From Campylobacterota bacterium (GTDB taxonomy: Bacteria; Campylobacterota; Campylobacteria; Campylobacterales; Sulfurovaceae), in assembly GCA_030836805.1 (NCBI GenBank), contig JAUPLS010000054.1, forward strand, positions 1 to 32,537: 32,537 nt of DNA, given 5' to 3'. Under the pieces are notes generated by a model. That model worked only from the letters and a program-made list of their open reading frames with translations, had not been told where the DNA came from and did no database searches. The position numbers and the translations under genes were made by a program. This document shows positions 17,324 to 24,730 of the stretch, in pieces (within the stretch, counting starts at the first letter, position 1; each line of letters begins with the position of its first letter).

Positions 17324-19417
17324 CTAATATTTAAAAATTATTCCCATACTGATCTGCCTGCCTGGAAAAGGAGCCGTCTCCTTTAAAAAAGAGAGGTGGT
17401 TCAGGGCTATAGAATCAGTGAGGTTCTCTCCTTTGAGCCACACCTCCCAGTCTCCATAACTTGTTTTTCTCTCCCACCTTACCCCTGCACTCAACCAATC
17501 ATACCCCTTGGTACCGGTTTCATTCGCAGCATCATTTCTACTCTTGTCTACCCACTTATAACCTATTGTATGCGTAAAGCTTCCTACTTTATCCTCTATT
17601 TCCAACGAGGCATTATAGGGAGACATACGCGGCAGATATCCACCCTCTGCGATCTTGCCTTGCAATGCATTAAGTTGTGCCGTAGTGGTAAGCTGATGGC
17701 CTTTTATCGTATATGAATATTGCTCTTGTACGCCCACCCCATAGATAGAGGCTTCTACCTCACACATTGTCCAAACAGAACTTCCGTGAAACGGATCCAG
17801 CAAAGGAGTACCGCTGCTGTCTACCATAGGAGATTGATAGATGTAATTATCAAAATGATAATAATAGGTATTGAATTTCGTACTCCATGGCGTACTCACA
17901 TAAAGCAGTTCGAAATCAAAATTGACTGAACGTTCGTTACTTAAATCTCTATTGCCCAGAATATAACTTTCTGTTGCATGGTGAAAACCATTCCAAAAAA
18001 GTTCTTGTGATGAAGGCAGTCTCTCAATATAGGCTAAAGAAGCTTGGGAAGAGAGATAATCATTCCATTCCCTAAACCATCCCGATGAGAAACTTAAGGC
18101 AAAATCATCTTGCGCATCATAATAGTTGCCATCAATACTCTTCGGCATAAGCCACTCCTCTTGGATATTATCAGGATTGGCACCAAGGTGTCTTGCGGTT
18201 ATATTGGCGCCAAAACTTATCTCGTCTTGCTCAAAAGGTTTTGAAAGACTCCATGCCGCACTACTTTTTGCCTCTTTCGTATCAGGCATAGGATGTCCAT
18301 GAGAGTAAGCAATTCCCGTATCATTGAAGTAGCCCGACACAGAACGGCCATCTTCTGCGTCCGTTCGAATGGGAATTTGAAACTCGCGACACTGTCCATG
18401 CTCATGACACACACGAAGGCCGGCGGCTAAAAAGTCAACCTTTGCCTCTCCTTGCCAATCAGATACATCAAATTCAAAACGGCTTGAAATACCGGTCTGC
18501 TCCTGAGCAAATCGTCCATCATATCGCCCACCTTCAGTCTCATAGTGATTGTAGTCACTGTATTGCACTTCAGTTTGAATATCATGAAGGGTATCAAAAA
18601 TATTTTTGGTGTGGACCACCATTCCATAACGCTTTTGCTCCATTTCAATGCGGGTTTCTTCTGATATGCCGTTAGGAATGCCATAAGATTTATCCATGAC
18701 ATCGCCATAGAGTTTGACAAGGTGATTCTCGTTGGCACGGTAACCCATAACTATGTGAGTCTGTTGCGTACTTGTATCTGAGGCATCAACTGTTTTGCCG
18801 CCTGATTTATAGTCATCACTTTGATGATCATAATGTGTGACATACGCAGAAAGATTATGTTCACTAAGGGTTGCCTTGAGCCCATTAGCAACTCCTGCGC
18901 TATTGCTTCCGCTGCTGCTTTGGAGTTCAACATGTTCTCCCTTGGGCAAAAGAGTTTTTTCGTGCTCTTCACCGATAGTGCGAATCACTCCGCCGCTATA
19001 GGCACCATATAGCAAAGAGGAAGGGCCCCTGATAAGCTCAAGGCGCTCTGTTGATTTGGGTGTCAGTCCGACAGCATGGTCTTGACTCATGGCAGAGAGG
19101 TCATTAAGCACCACATCACCCTGAATAATCCCCACGCGATATCCTTCCATGCCATGTACGACCGGCCTGCCGACTGCCGGGCCATAGCTAGCATTGTCCA
19201 CGCCCAGCTCATTTTCCAGATACTCGCCCAAAGTCTCTCCTTTGGCTTTTTTGGAGAGCTGATTGCTCTGCTGACTCTTCGTGTACCGAAGCACTTCTTC
19301 TTTGGAAGCAATATCCTCTTCGATAGTGATAGATTCTAACGTCGTTTCAGTATCAGCATACAAACAAACAGAAAACAAAAGTAGAAACCAGACAGATTTA
19401 TTCATGGACGTGCTCAT
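17324..19417 (-). CDS. TonB-dependent outer-membrane receptor, ZnuD-like
   Basis: A roughly 697-residue receptor: signal peptide ending ...FSVCLYA, a TonB-box region (TTLESITIEED), plug motifs GRPVVHGMEGYRVGIIQGD and LIRGPSSLLYGAYSGGVI, then a beta barrel ending in aromatic FKY. An extracellular loop has C337-H-E-H-G-Q-C343 and a nearby HGH pair (H373, H375), like the His/Cys loops of ZnuD zinc receptors. The gene overlaps the upstream His-rich lipoprotein gene by 20 bases and is expressed with it under a Fur-family box. AAGGAG lies just before the ATG at 19417; ATG 19405 is also possible. Zinc as substrate is inferred from these loops and from the neighbouring Fur-like regulator and znuA. 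Confidence 0.88.
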   Translation of the reverse strand: MSTSMNKSVWFLLLFSVCLYADTETTLESITIEEDIASKEEVLRYTKSQQSNQLSKKAKGETLGEYLENELGVDNASYGPAVGRPVVHGMEGYRVGIIQGDVVLNDLSAMSQDHAVGLTPKSTERLELIRGPSSLLYGAYSGGVIRTIGEEHEKTLLPKGEHVELQSSSGSNSAGVANGLKATLSEHNLSAYVTHYDHQSDDYKSGGKTVDASDTSTQQTHIVMGYRANENHLVKLYGDVMDKSYGIPNGISEETRIEMEQKRYGMVVHTKNIFDTLHDIQTEVQYSDYNHYETEGGRYDGRFAQEQTGISSRFEFDVSDWQGEAKVDFLAAGLRVCHEHGQCREFQIPIRTDAEDGRSVSGYFNDTGIAYSHGHPMPDTKEAKSSAAWSLSKPFEQDEISFGANITARHLGANPDNIQEEWLMPKSIDGNYYDAQDDFALSFSSGWFREWNDYLSSQASLAYIERLPSSQELFWNGFHHATESYILGNRDLSNERSVNFDFELLYVSTPWSTKFNTYYYHFDNYIYQSPMVDSSGTPLLDPFHGSSVWTMCEVEASIYGVGVQEQYSYTIKGHQLTTTAQLNALQGKIAEGGYLPRMSPYNASLEIEDKVGSFTHTIGYKWVDKSRNDAANETGTKGYDWLSAGVRWERKTSYGDWEVWLKGENLTDSIALNHLSFLKETAPFPGRQISMGIIFKY

Positions 19418-20297
19418 CTTCTCCTTCACCTATCCCTGCCATTTGTGTCGGCGCAAAGCCTTGAGGTAAAAATTTATCTACATTCCACGTGCTGTGTGCA
19501 TGAAAATCCATCCCATGATTATCAACCAAGTAGAGTTTTTGGCTTTGTGCTACAAATATTAACACTCCATGATCTCCATAAGGGATGATGCTGCTTTCAT
19601 CCTCTCTGCACTCTGTAACACCATCAAGTCCAAAAGGAGCTTGAACACTCTCCAGAACACCTTCATTTTCTTCAAAAACATATATCATCCCGCTCGTGCT
19701 TAGGGCAATATGCGCAGCAGCTTCTTCTGTGGCATTGCTCTCATGGGTATGCTCAGAAACAAAGAAATTACATAAACTTTCCCCCACCGGAAGCACTGCA
19801 CCAATCTCTGTTTTAATCGCTTCTTGTTCTGCCAAATGAGCGTTAAACCTCAAAAGGGTTGCTTTTTTTGCATTACTCGCTACACTAGGATCAAATTCGC
19901 TACTGCCATGGGCAGCAAACGTTTGGACATTATCTTCTGTATGAAAATGCCCAAGATAGTAAAAATCTTCAAAAGTAACATTGCCATCAATTGCAAAATC
20001 ATACTCAGCAGCAAGCATGATTATCTTTTCATCTCCTGCTGCGATATCGTTCCATGTAGTAAGATTGCCGTTTTTGCCTATCATATTGCAAGTAGCATTA
20101 TCCTCATTCATATCAACATAAGTTTCTGAAGTAGTATCATAACTGTATTGGCTTGAGCTTTGGGTATCATAAAAAACCAATGTTTTTTCATCAGGTAAAT
20201 CGATAGCAAGATCATCTGCCGAGCTGCTCGAACCTCCTCCGCATCCGTTTAAAACAAGCAGCGCTGCTGCAGAAAATGTAACAAGTGTTCTTTTCAT
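19398..20297 (-). CDS. His-rich lipoprotein, function unknown
   Basis: A 299-residue lipoprotein I do not recognise. The lipobox LNGC puts the lipidated cysteine at residue 19, followed by GGGSSSS. Many histidine pairs are spread through it: HFHTED, HGSSEF, HTHESN, DHGV, NHGMDFHAHST and a tail ending HVHE. There are three other cysteines. The beta-strand-rich middle (MIYVFEENEGVL, GVLIFVAQSQKLYLVDN) loosely recalls propeller-type periplasmic metal chaperones such as AztD, but the length is shorter and I would not call it one. GGAGA precedes the ATG. Its gene overlaps the ZnuD-like receptor gene by 20 bases and both share a boxed promoter, so it is probably a surface or periplasmic metal-binding partner. 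Confidence 0.85.
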   Translation of the reverse strand: MKRTLVTFSAAALLVLNGCGGGSSSSADDLAIDLPDEKTLVFYDTQSSSQYSYDTTSETYVDMNEDNATCNMIGKNGNLTTWNDIAAGDEKIIMLAAEYDFAIDGNVTFEDFYYLGHFHTEDNVQTFAAHGSSEFDPSVASNAKKATLLRFNAHLAEQEAIKTEIGAVLPVGESLCNFFVSEHTHESNATEEAAAHIALSTSGMIYVFEENEGVLESVQAPFGLDGVTECREDESSIIPYGDHGVLIFVAQSQKLYLVDNHGMDFHAHSTWNVDKFLPQGFAPTQMAGIGEGEDEHVHE

Positions 20298-20343
20298 TTA
20301 TGATTCTCCATTATTAATATTTATGAACGAAATAGTAGTTAAA

Positions 20344-20380
20344 AAAATATTAAATGCGACTGAGTTGCATTTAATATTTT
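20344..20380 (-). promoter_or_regulatory. 37-bp palindrome with Fur-family box (lipoprotein/receptor promoter)
   Basis: The core TGCGACT-G-AGTTGCA (20355-20369) is a 7-1-7 palindrome with one mismatched pair. The symmetry continues with A/T pairs for 11 bases on each side, giving 37 bases with a single mismatch. On the minus strand TACTATTTC begins at 20337, exactly 18 bases from the core edge, a possible -10 that would place the core over the -35. A better -10, TATACT (20381-20386), abuts the far side of the palindrome. Either way binding should block transcription. Confidence 0.75.
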
Positions 20381-20503
20381 AGTATAAGGTTTCAAGAATC
20401 TAAAAAGAGAGATTTTTTTGGTTTAAGGGTGATTACCGCAAGGGGCCGGATGCATCAGAGTGGGCCAAAATATAAAGCAGGAAGAAATACTTCCCCCTAT
20501 AAA

Positions 20504-22645
20504 CTATTTGGCACCAAAAGGCACCGAGAGCCCAAAGCTGATATCTCTTCCCATTCCAAGCGCATATCCCTTATAGGTATCAAGATACCCGCGATAGGCT
20601 CTATCAAAAAGATTGGAAACTTTTACATTGACATCCACTTTGCTTTTGCCCATTTGAAGCCGTGTGTTGTATCCGACATCAAACAGAGCATACCCTGAAG
20701 TATCGGCGCTGCCAAACGGTGTATTGTTATATTGGGCAAACGGCTCAAATGCTCCTGCAACTTTTTGCTCTTCAAATACGCGCATATCAAGTGTAAGTTC
20801 ATTGTTGTTGCTTATGCCAAACGCACCAAGATTCTGAGTCACACCGAGTGAAGCATTGCTGGGCGGAATATAGGCCAAACGTGTATCATTTTTCGTATCC
20901 TCGCCTTGAATATATTCAGCAGTTGCCCGCAATGTTGTCATGGGACCGATAGGCATCTCAAATGACCACTCAATTCCTTGGATGATTGCATCGGTTTGCT
21001 CATGCTTCATCTCCGGAATGCCCGTTGGAGCTACTTCTCCCGTAACAGGATTGCGATACACGCCTGTATTGGCAAGATAGATATAATCATCAATGGTGTT
21101 GTGATAGAGTGTTAAACTGCTATAGGTCTCCTCTTCTTTGTATCTCAAAGAGAAATCAACTCCTAAAGTGCTTTCTTCTTTTAGGTAAGGATTGCCTATC
21201 TGAAACGCTTGCACGCCGCCATGGATGCCTCCGGCAAAAAGCTCAAAAATTCCCGGAGCTCGAAATCCTTTGCTAAGATTGGTTGCCAGCGCCCATGTCT
21301 CATCAATCTTATAAGTTGCCCCCAGCGAACCGCCCCATGAAGCAAACTCTTGGTTGTTTGTCGTATCATCGTAAATGCCATGATCCACAAAATAACTGCT
21401 GGTTCCCTCAAGCGCCGCTTTAACGCTTCTTGTATCGTAGCGCAGCCCTGTCTGGAGGATCCAGTCTTCAAGGTTTGCCTCCTCAAAAAGATAGACGGCC
21501 TTGCCCCATTCTTTTGCACTCGGAAGCAGTTTGCCCTCTTTGAGTTCTTGATCTTTGGTGTATCCTTCAAGCCCAACTTCTCCCACAAAAATCCCTACCA
21601 TGGGATGCGTGAGCGCGGCATGGAAATCTTTTCGATCGGTATCAATATCAAGATACAAAGGTGTACCCCTCACTGTCTGCATCTGCTGATAAGGCGTATT
21701 GGTTGCCGCTTCTCTTTGGTTACGGGTCATTGAAACTTTTGTCTCCACACTCCACTCCCCCAGATTCTTGGTTGCGCTCAGCTGCGTCTCATCATTGGTT
21801 AGTTTTTGTCCGGCGGAAGAGACGGCTTCAAATGCAGGTGCAGGGGTATGTCCAAGATAATTTTGCTTACTTTGCCAATAGGTGTGCTGCAGTGCGAATC
21901 TAAAATCATCATCCGTATATCCAGCCCCTACGCGCGCAGACTGATTCTTGAAGTCTGTGTAGGGCAACTCCCCGGCAAAAAGAGGCAAACTGCCTGCCGG
22001 ATCATCGCTTTCCCATGTTGCACTGTCCCCCGTATGATAATTGTCTGCCTCTCTTATGGAAGCGGCCACATTAACCCCCCATTTGCCTATCGCGCTCTGC
22101 GTTTTAAGTGCAGTTGCCTTCTCGTGATTATTGGTATGATATTCCCCCAAAAGCGTGCCCAGAAAAAGCGTTTCTCCTTCATCGGCAGCCAAATAAGCAG
22201 GGGTTATCACATTGACCACACCCCCTAGTGCATCCGATCCATAAAGCACCCCTTGGGCCCCACGAATCACCTCGATGCGCTCTGCCAAAAGCGGATCTAT
22301 GTTGTCAATATGTCTAATGCCGTAGGTTTGCGAATCGGTAGGACTGCCATTGGACAGCACCTTGATACGTTCGCCTGAAAATCCTCTGATTACCGGCTTG
22401 CCTGCTTGTGAGCCTGTCGAAAGATTGTTAACCCCTGCCATCTTTGACAGGATCTCGCCCATAGAAGCAGTCGAAGCCGATTCCATATCAGTGACGGCAT
22501 CGATTTGGCACGGCACGTCAAAAGCCTCATGCCCTAAAACAGGAGACGCCGAAACGGTTATAGCATCAAGATCAACACTCTTTTGTGCTCCATCTGCCGA
22601 CAAAAAAGAAAACCCCGCTATCACTATTCCTACTGTATATTTCAT
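20504..22645 (-). CDS. TonB-dependent outer-membrane receptor (second)
   Basis: A 713-residue receptor. Signal peptide ends near residue 20 (LSADGA), then a TonB box DAITVSAS. The plug has ILSKMAGVNNL, GKPVIRGFSGERIKVL and ERIEVIRGAQGVLYGSDALGGVVNVI. The barrel ends in SFGLSVPFGAK, an unusual end that does not have the usual terminal aromatic. A conserved barrel motif SKGFRAPGIFELFAGG is present. It differs from the neighbouring receptor and lacks its CHEHGQC loop, but has His pairs (GEYHTNNHE, GGIHGG). Its own Fur-family box lies 58 bases upstream of the ATG, so it is probably induced under the same metal limitation; whether it takes zinc or a metal complex is not known. GAGGGG precedes the ATG. 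Confidence 0.9.
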   Translation of the reverse strand: MKYTVGIVIAGFSFLSADGAQKSVDLDAITVSASPVLGHEAFDVPCQIDAVTDMESASTASMGEILSKMAGVNNLSTGSQAGKPVIRGFSGERIKVLSNGSPTDSQTYGIRHIDNIDPLLAERIEVIRGAQGVLYGSDALGGVVNVITPAYLAADEGETLFLGTLLGEYHTNNHEKATALKTQSAIGKWGVNVAASIREADNYHTGDSATWESDDPAGSLPLFAGELPYTDFKNQSARVGAGYTDDDFRFALQHTYWQSKQNYLGHTPAPAFEAVSSAGQKLTNDETQLSATKNLGEWSVETKVSMTRNQREAATNTPYQQMQTVRGTPLYLDIDTDRKDFHAALTHPMVGIFVGEVGLEGYTKDQELKEGKLLPSAKEWGKAVYLFEEANLEDWILQTGLRYDTRSVKAALEGTSSYFVDHGIYDDTTNNQEFASWGGSLGATYKIDETWALATNLSKGFRAPGIFELFAGGIHGGVQAFQIGNPYLKEESTLGVDFSLRYKEEETYSSLTLYHNTIDDYIYLANTGVYRNPVTGEVAPTGIPEMKHEQTDAIIQGIEWSFEMPIGPMTTLRATAEYIQGEDTKNDTRLAYIPPSNASLGVTQNLGAFGISNNNELTLDMRVFEEQKVAGAFEPFAQYNNTPFGSADTSGYALFDVGYNTRLQMGKSKVDVNVKVSNLFDRAYRGYLDTYKGYALGMGRDISFGLSVPFGAK

Positions 22646-22702
22646 CTTTATTCCCCTCTGTATGCTATCAATAGGTGGAATAGTAATGGAAAAGGTCTTA
22701 GG

Positions 22703-22717
22703 TGCAACTTAGTCGCA
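22703..22717 (-). promoter_or_regulatory. Fur-family box at the second receptor promoter
   Basis: TGCAACT-T-AGTCGCA (plus reading) is a 7-1-7 palindrome with one mismatched pair, at the same place in the core as in the box at 20355. On the minus strand TACTATTCC starts at 22685, again exactly 18 bases from the box edge. Confidence 0.75.
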
Positions 22718-22752
22718 TTTTATATTTTTTGCGAAGGGACAGAATGCTTCAA

Positions 22753-22776
22753 AGAAGAGATCTCTTCTCTTTTTTT
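22753..22776 (+). terminator. Terminator-like palindrome with no gene in front
   Basis: AGAAGAGATCTCTTCT (22753-22768) is a perfect 16-base palindrome followed by CTTTTTTT on the plus strand, the form of an intrinsic terminator. No protein gene on the plus strand ends before it. The preceding 85 bases hold only the divergent receptor promoter and box. Confidence 0.45.
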
Positions 22777-22883
22777 AGGCTTCAGAATAATTTTTATTGA
22801 ATCAAATAATTAGAGGCCATCTTAATGCCATTAAACATATAAGTATTGAATACAGCATGAAAACAGTATGGGCATTAAAGCGG

Positions 22884-23267
22884 TCAAGAGGGTTTACTTT
22901 CTGTTTGGTTGCATTTTTTACATATTCCTTTTAAAATGACATCTTCTATCTTGTAGCCATCCACTTTTACATTTGTTACGGTTTTCATACACTCGATAGA
23001 ACTGCATATGTGGCAAATAAAGTGGGCATGCGCAGAGGCGTATATTCCATAATATCTTTTTTTATCATTGGATTCAAAACTATTGACGATAGACTCCTCT
23101 TCAAACCTTGAAACATTCCGATAAAATGTTGCTTTATCCATACTTATTTTATCTTTCACGTCTTCATAAGAAAGAGGCCGTTGGGCATTTAAAAATAATT
23201 CCAAAAGCTCTTTGCGGGCACTTGTCAATTTTAATTTTTTTTCTTCTATCAGTTTTTCTATTTGCAT
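22884..23267 (-). CDS. Fur/Zur-family metal-dependent repressor
   Basis: A 127-residue Fur-family regulator. The winged helix includes LTSARKELLELFLNAQRPLSYEDVKDKI and the recognition helix DKATFYRNVSRFEEE. The structural zinc site is complete: C85-x2-C88 and C116-x2-C119. H80, H82 and a nearby C93 could bind the regulatory metal. The protein is short for Fur and lacks the H-rich HHDH segment, which fits Zur or another member better than iron Fur. It is divergent from znuA across a perfect box (23312-23326), so autoregulation and repression of znuA and the two receptor units is the simplest reading. Zinc specificity is inference. Confidence 0.88.
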   Translation of the reverse strand: MQIEKLIEEKKLKLTSARKELLELFLNAQRPLSYEDVKDKISMDKATFYRNVSRFEEESIVNSFESNDKKRYYGIYASAHAHFICHICSSIECMKTVTNVKVDGYKIEDVILKGICKKCNQTESKPS

Positions 23268-23311
23268 AAAATAATCTTAGCACTTTAAATCTTTATGATG
23301 TCTGATACAAA

Positions 23312-23326
23312 TGCAACTAAGTTGCA
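23312..23326. promoter_or_regulatory. Fur-family box between the regulator and znuA
   Basis: TGCAACT-A-AGTTGCA is a perfect 7-1-7 palindrome lying between the divergent Fur-like gene and znuA. On the plus strand TACCATTCC starts at 23344, exactly 18 bases past the box edge, matching the two receptor promoters. On the minus strand no such element at this spacing is seen, so the regulator gene probably has a different promoter close by. Confidence 0.78.
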
Positions 23327-23351
23327 ATTAAGTCGGCTGAAAGTACCATTC

Positions 23352-23375
23352 CTGAAATTATAACTGAAATTATAA
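23352..23375 (+). repeat. Two tandem copies of a 12-bp unit in the znuA leader
   Basis: CTGAAATTATAA occurs twice head to tail, ending just before the AAGGA ribosome site of znuA. Each copy contains a TATAA, so it may also provide alternative -10 elements. Confidence 0.6.
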
Positions 23376-23385
23376 AAGGATTGGG

Positions 23386-24246
23386 ATGAGAAAAATTATA
23401 TTTTTACTGGGTATTGTTCTGTATTCTCTTGCTTATGCAAAACCGAACATTATCGTGAGCATACCCCCGCAAAAAACATTTGTTCAGAAAATTGCAAAAG
23501 ATAAAGCAGAAGTTACAGTAATGGTAGAGCCCGGAAACTCTCCCCACTCGTATGAACCCAAACCTTCACAAATGGCCTCTGTTTCAAAAGCTGATCTTTA
23601 TTTTTCCATAGGTGTTGAGTTTGAGAATGTTTGGCTCGATAGATTTAAAGCGCAAAATCCGAAACTAAAATTTGTAGACATGGGCAACAAAGTGCCTAAA
23701 ATACAAATGGCAGAGCATCATCAACATGAGAGCAAACACCTCAATAAAGGACATCATCACGACGGAAGGGATCCTCACACCTGGGCTTCACCAAAAAATG
23801 TAGAGATAATGGCTAAAAATATCTATCAAGCCTTAGCACAAACCGATCCTGCAAATGAACCCTTTTACAAATCCAATCTGGATATTTTCATAAAAGAGAT
23901 TCAAGATACCGACGCACAGATTAAAAATGCGCTCAAAGAGGTAAAACCAAAAAGTAAATTTATGGTTTTTCATCCATCGTGGGGCTATTTTGCCCAGGAG
24001 TATAATCTGGTGCAAATAGCCGTTGAAGTAGAAGGCAAAAATCCAAAGCCAAAAGAAATGATCACGATTATCAATGAAGCCAAAGAGGAAAAGATCAAGG
24101 TGATCTTCGCGCAGCCTGAATTTTCAGATAAAAGTGCGCAAATCATTGCAAAAGAGGCCAATGTGGTTGTCAAAAAAATCTCCCCCCTTGATCCAAATTG
24201 GTCTGAAAATCTTATCAACATGGCACGTGAAATTGGGAGCAAATAA
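23386..24246 (+). CDS. znuA: ZnuA-type periplasmic metal-binding protein
   Basis: A 286-residue solute-binding protein of the cluster A-I (ZnuA/TroA) family. Signal peptide MRKIIFLLGIVLYSLAYA. Metal ligands: H54 in GNSPHSYEPKP, H131 in DPHTW, H196 in VFHPSWGY and an acidic residue near the end (SPLDPNW). A short His-rich loop (HHQHESKH and GHHHDGRDP, residues 111-126) is the zinc-type mark. It delivers metal to an inner-membrane ABC importer. The ATG follows AAGGA. Transcription is under the box at 23312. The expected znuC and znuB genes are not found downstream, so it may be orphaned or work with a transporter encoded elsewhere. Confidence 0.92.
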   Translation: MRKIIFLLGIVLYSLAYAKPNIIVSIPPQKTFVQKIAKDKAEVTVMVEPGNSPHSYEPKPSQMASVSKADLYFSIGVEFENVWLDRFKAQNPKLKFVDMGNKVPKIQMAEHHQHESKHLNKGHHHDGRDPHTWASPKNVEIMAKNIYQALAQTDPANEPFYKSNLDIFIKEIQDTDAQIKNALKEVKPKSKFMVFHPSWGYFAQEYNLVQIAVEVEGKNPKPKEMITIINEAKEEKIKVIFAQPEFSDKSAQIIAKEANVVVKKISPLDPNWSENLINMAREIGSK

Positions 24247-24256
24247 CGCATTTCAA

Positions 24257-24320
24257 ACGATAAGTATCCAAGAGGCAAATTCAGCTGTTTCATAAAAAAA
24301 AAGGGGGGGGCTTGACCATC
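24257..24320 (+). pseudogene. Possible decayed start of znuC after znuA
   Basis: Starting 10 bases after the znuA stop, an ACG codon where a start would be expected is followed by codons for ISIQEANSAVS, then a stop in that frame and a homopolymer block of nine A and eight G. In another frame the following bases read KKKGGLTIKIPLPK. ZnuC-like ATPases often begin with a strand and Tyr-Lys-rich turn like this, but no Walker A follows. The resemblance is weak. The next hundred bases are A-rich with no gene. It may be a remnant, or a poor-quality assembly stretch. Confidence 0.2.
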
Positions 24321-24418
24321 AAAATTCCCCTTCCCAAAACAAACAAAACATACCAAAAAAAATAAAAAAAATTACTTTGGATATTTTCTAGTCTTTTCCT
24401 GCTTCCTAATGGCCATTT

Positions 24419-24700
24419 CTATGATTTTTCGATCTTTCCTATCGCACAGGATACAAAACTTTTTGCTGTGGCGCCAATGCTTTGCAGCTTAGAAAGTTCA
24501 TCGGTAACAAGCGGATAGCCCAAACTTCTTAGTTTGAGTTTCAGTGCCTCAATCTTGTCATCGTCAATATCCAATGTAATCTCTCTTGGATCCGTCTCCA
24601 AATTGACTTCAATTTCGCCAAATTCTTTGAGCAACTCTTTTTTAAGTGTTCCTGCACACCCTCCGCATTTGACGTTCCTTACCTTAAAAGCCTGTTTCAT
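24419..24700 (-). CDS. Heavy-metal-associated (HMA) domain protein
   Basis: A 93-residue cytoplasmic protein with an HMA fold of about 70 residues: VKCGGCAGTLKKEL with C12 and C15 as metal ligands, in the CopZ style but without the Met before the first cysteine. A C-terminal tail of about 25 residues (GATAKSFVSCAIGK) with an extra cysteine follows. Such proteins chaperone copper or zinc or regulate a P-type ATPase. It lies 30 bases after the nitroreductase gene on the same strand, probably in one transcript. The ATPase further upstream is not a heavy-metal type, so there is no obvious local partner. Confidence 0.85.
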   Translation of the reverse strand: MKQAFKVRNVKCGGCAGTLKKELLKEFGEIEVNLETDPREITLDIDDDKIEALKLKLRSLGYPLVTDELSKLQSIGATAKSFVSCAIGKIEKS

Positions 24701-24730
24701 CCGGTACCTCCAGTACTCTATACAAATATC

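Noticed and set aside
17396-19339. Frames on both strands within the first receptor gene
   Set aside because: They overlap a full-length receptor with signal peptide, plug and barrel and show no independent start signals.
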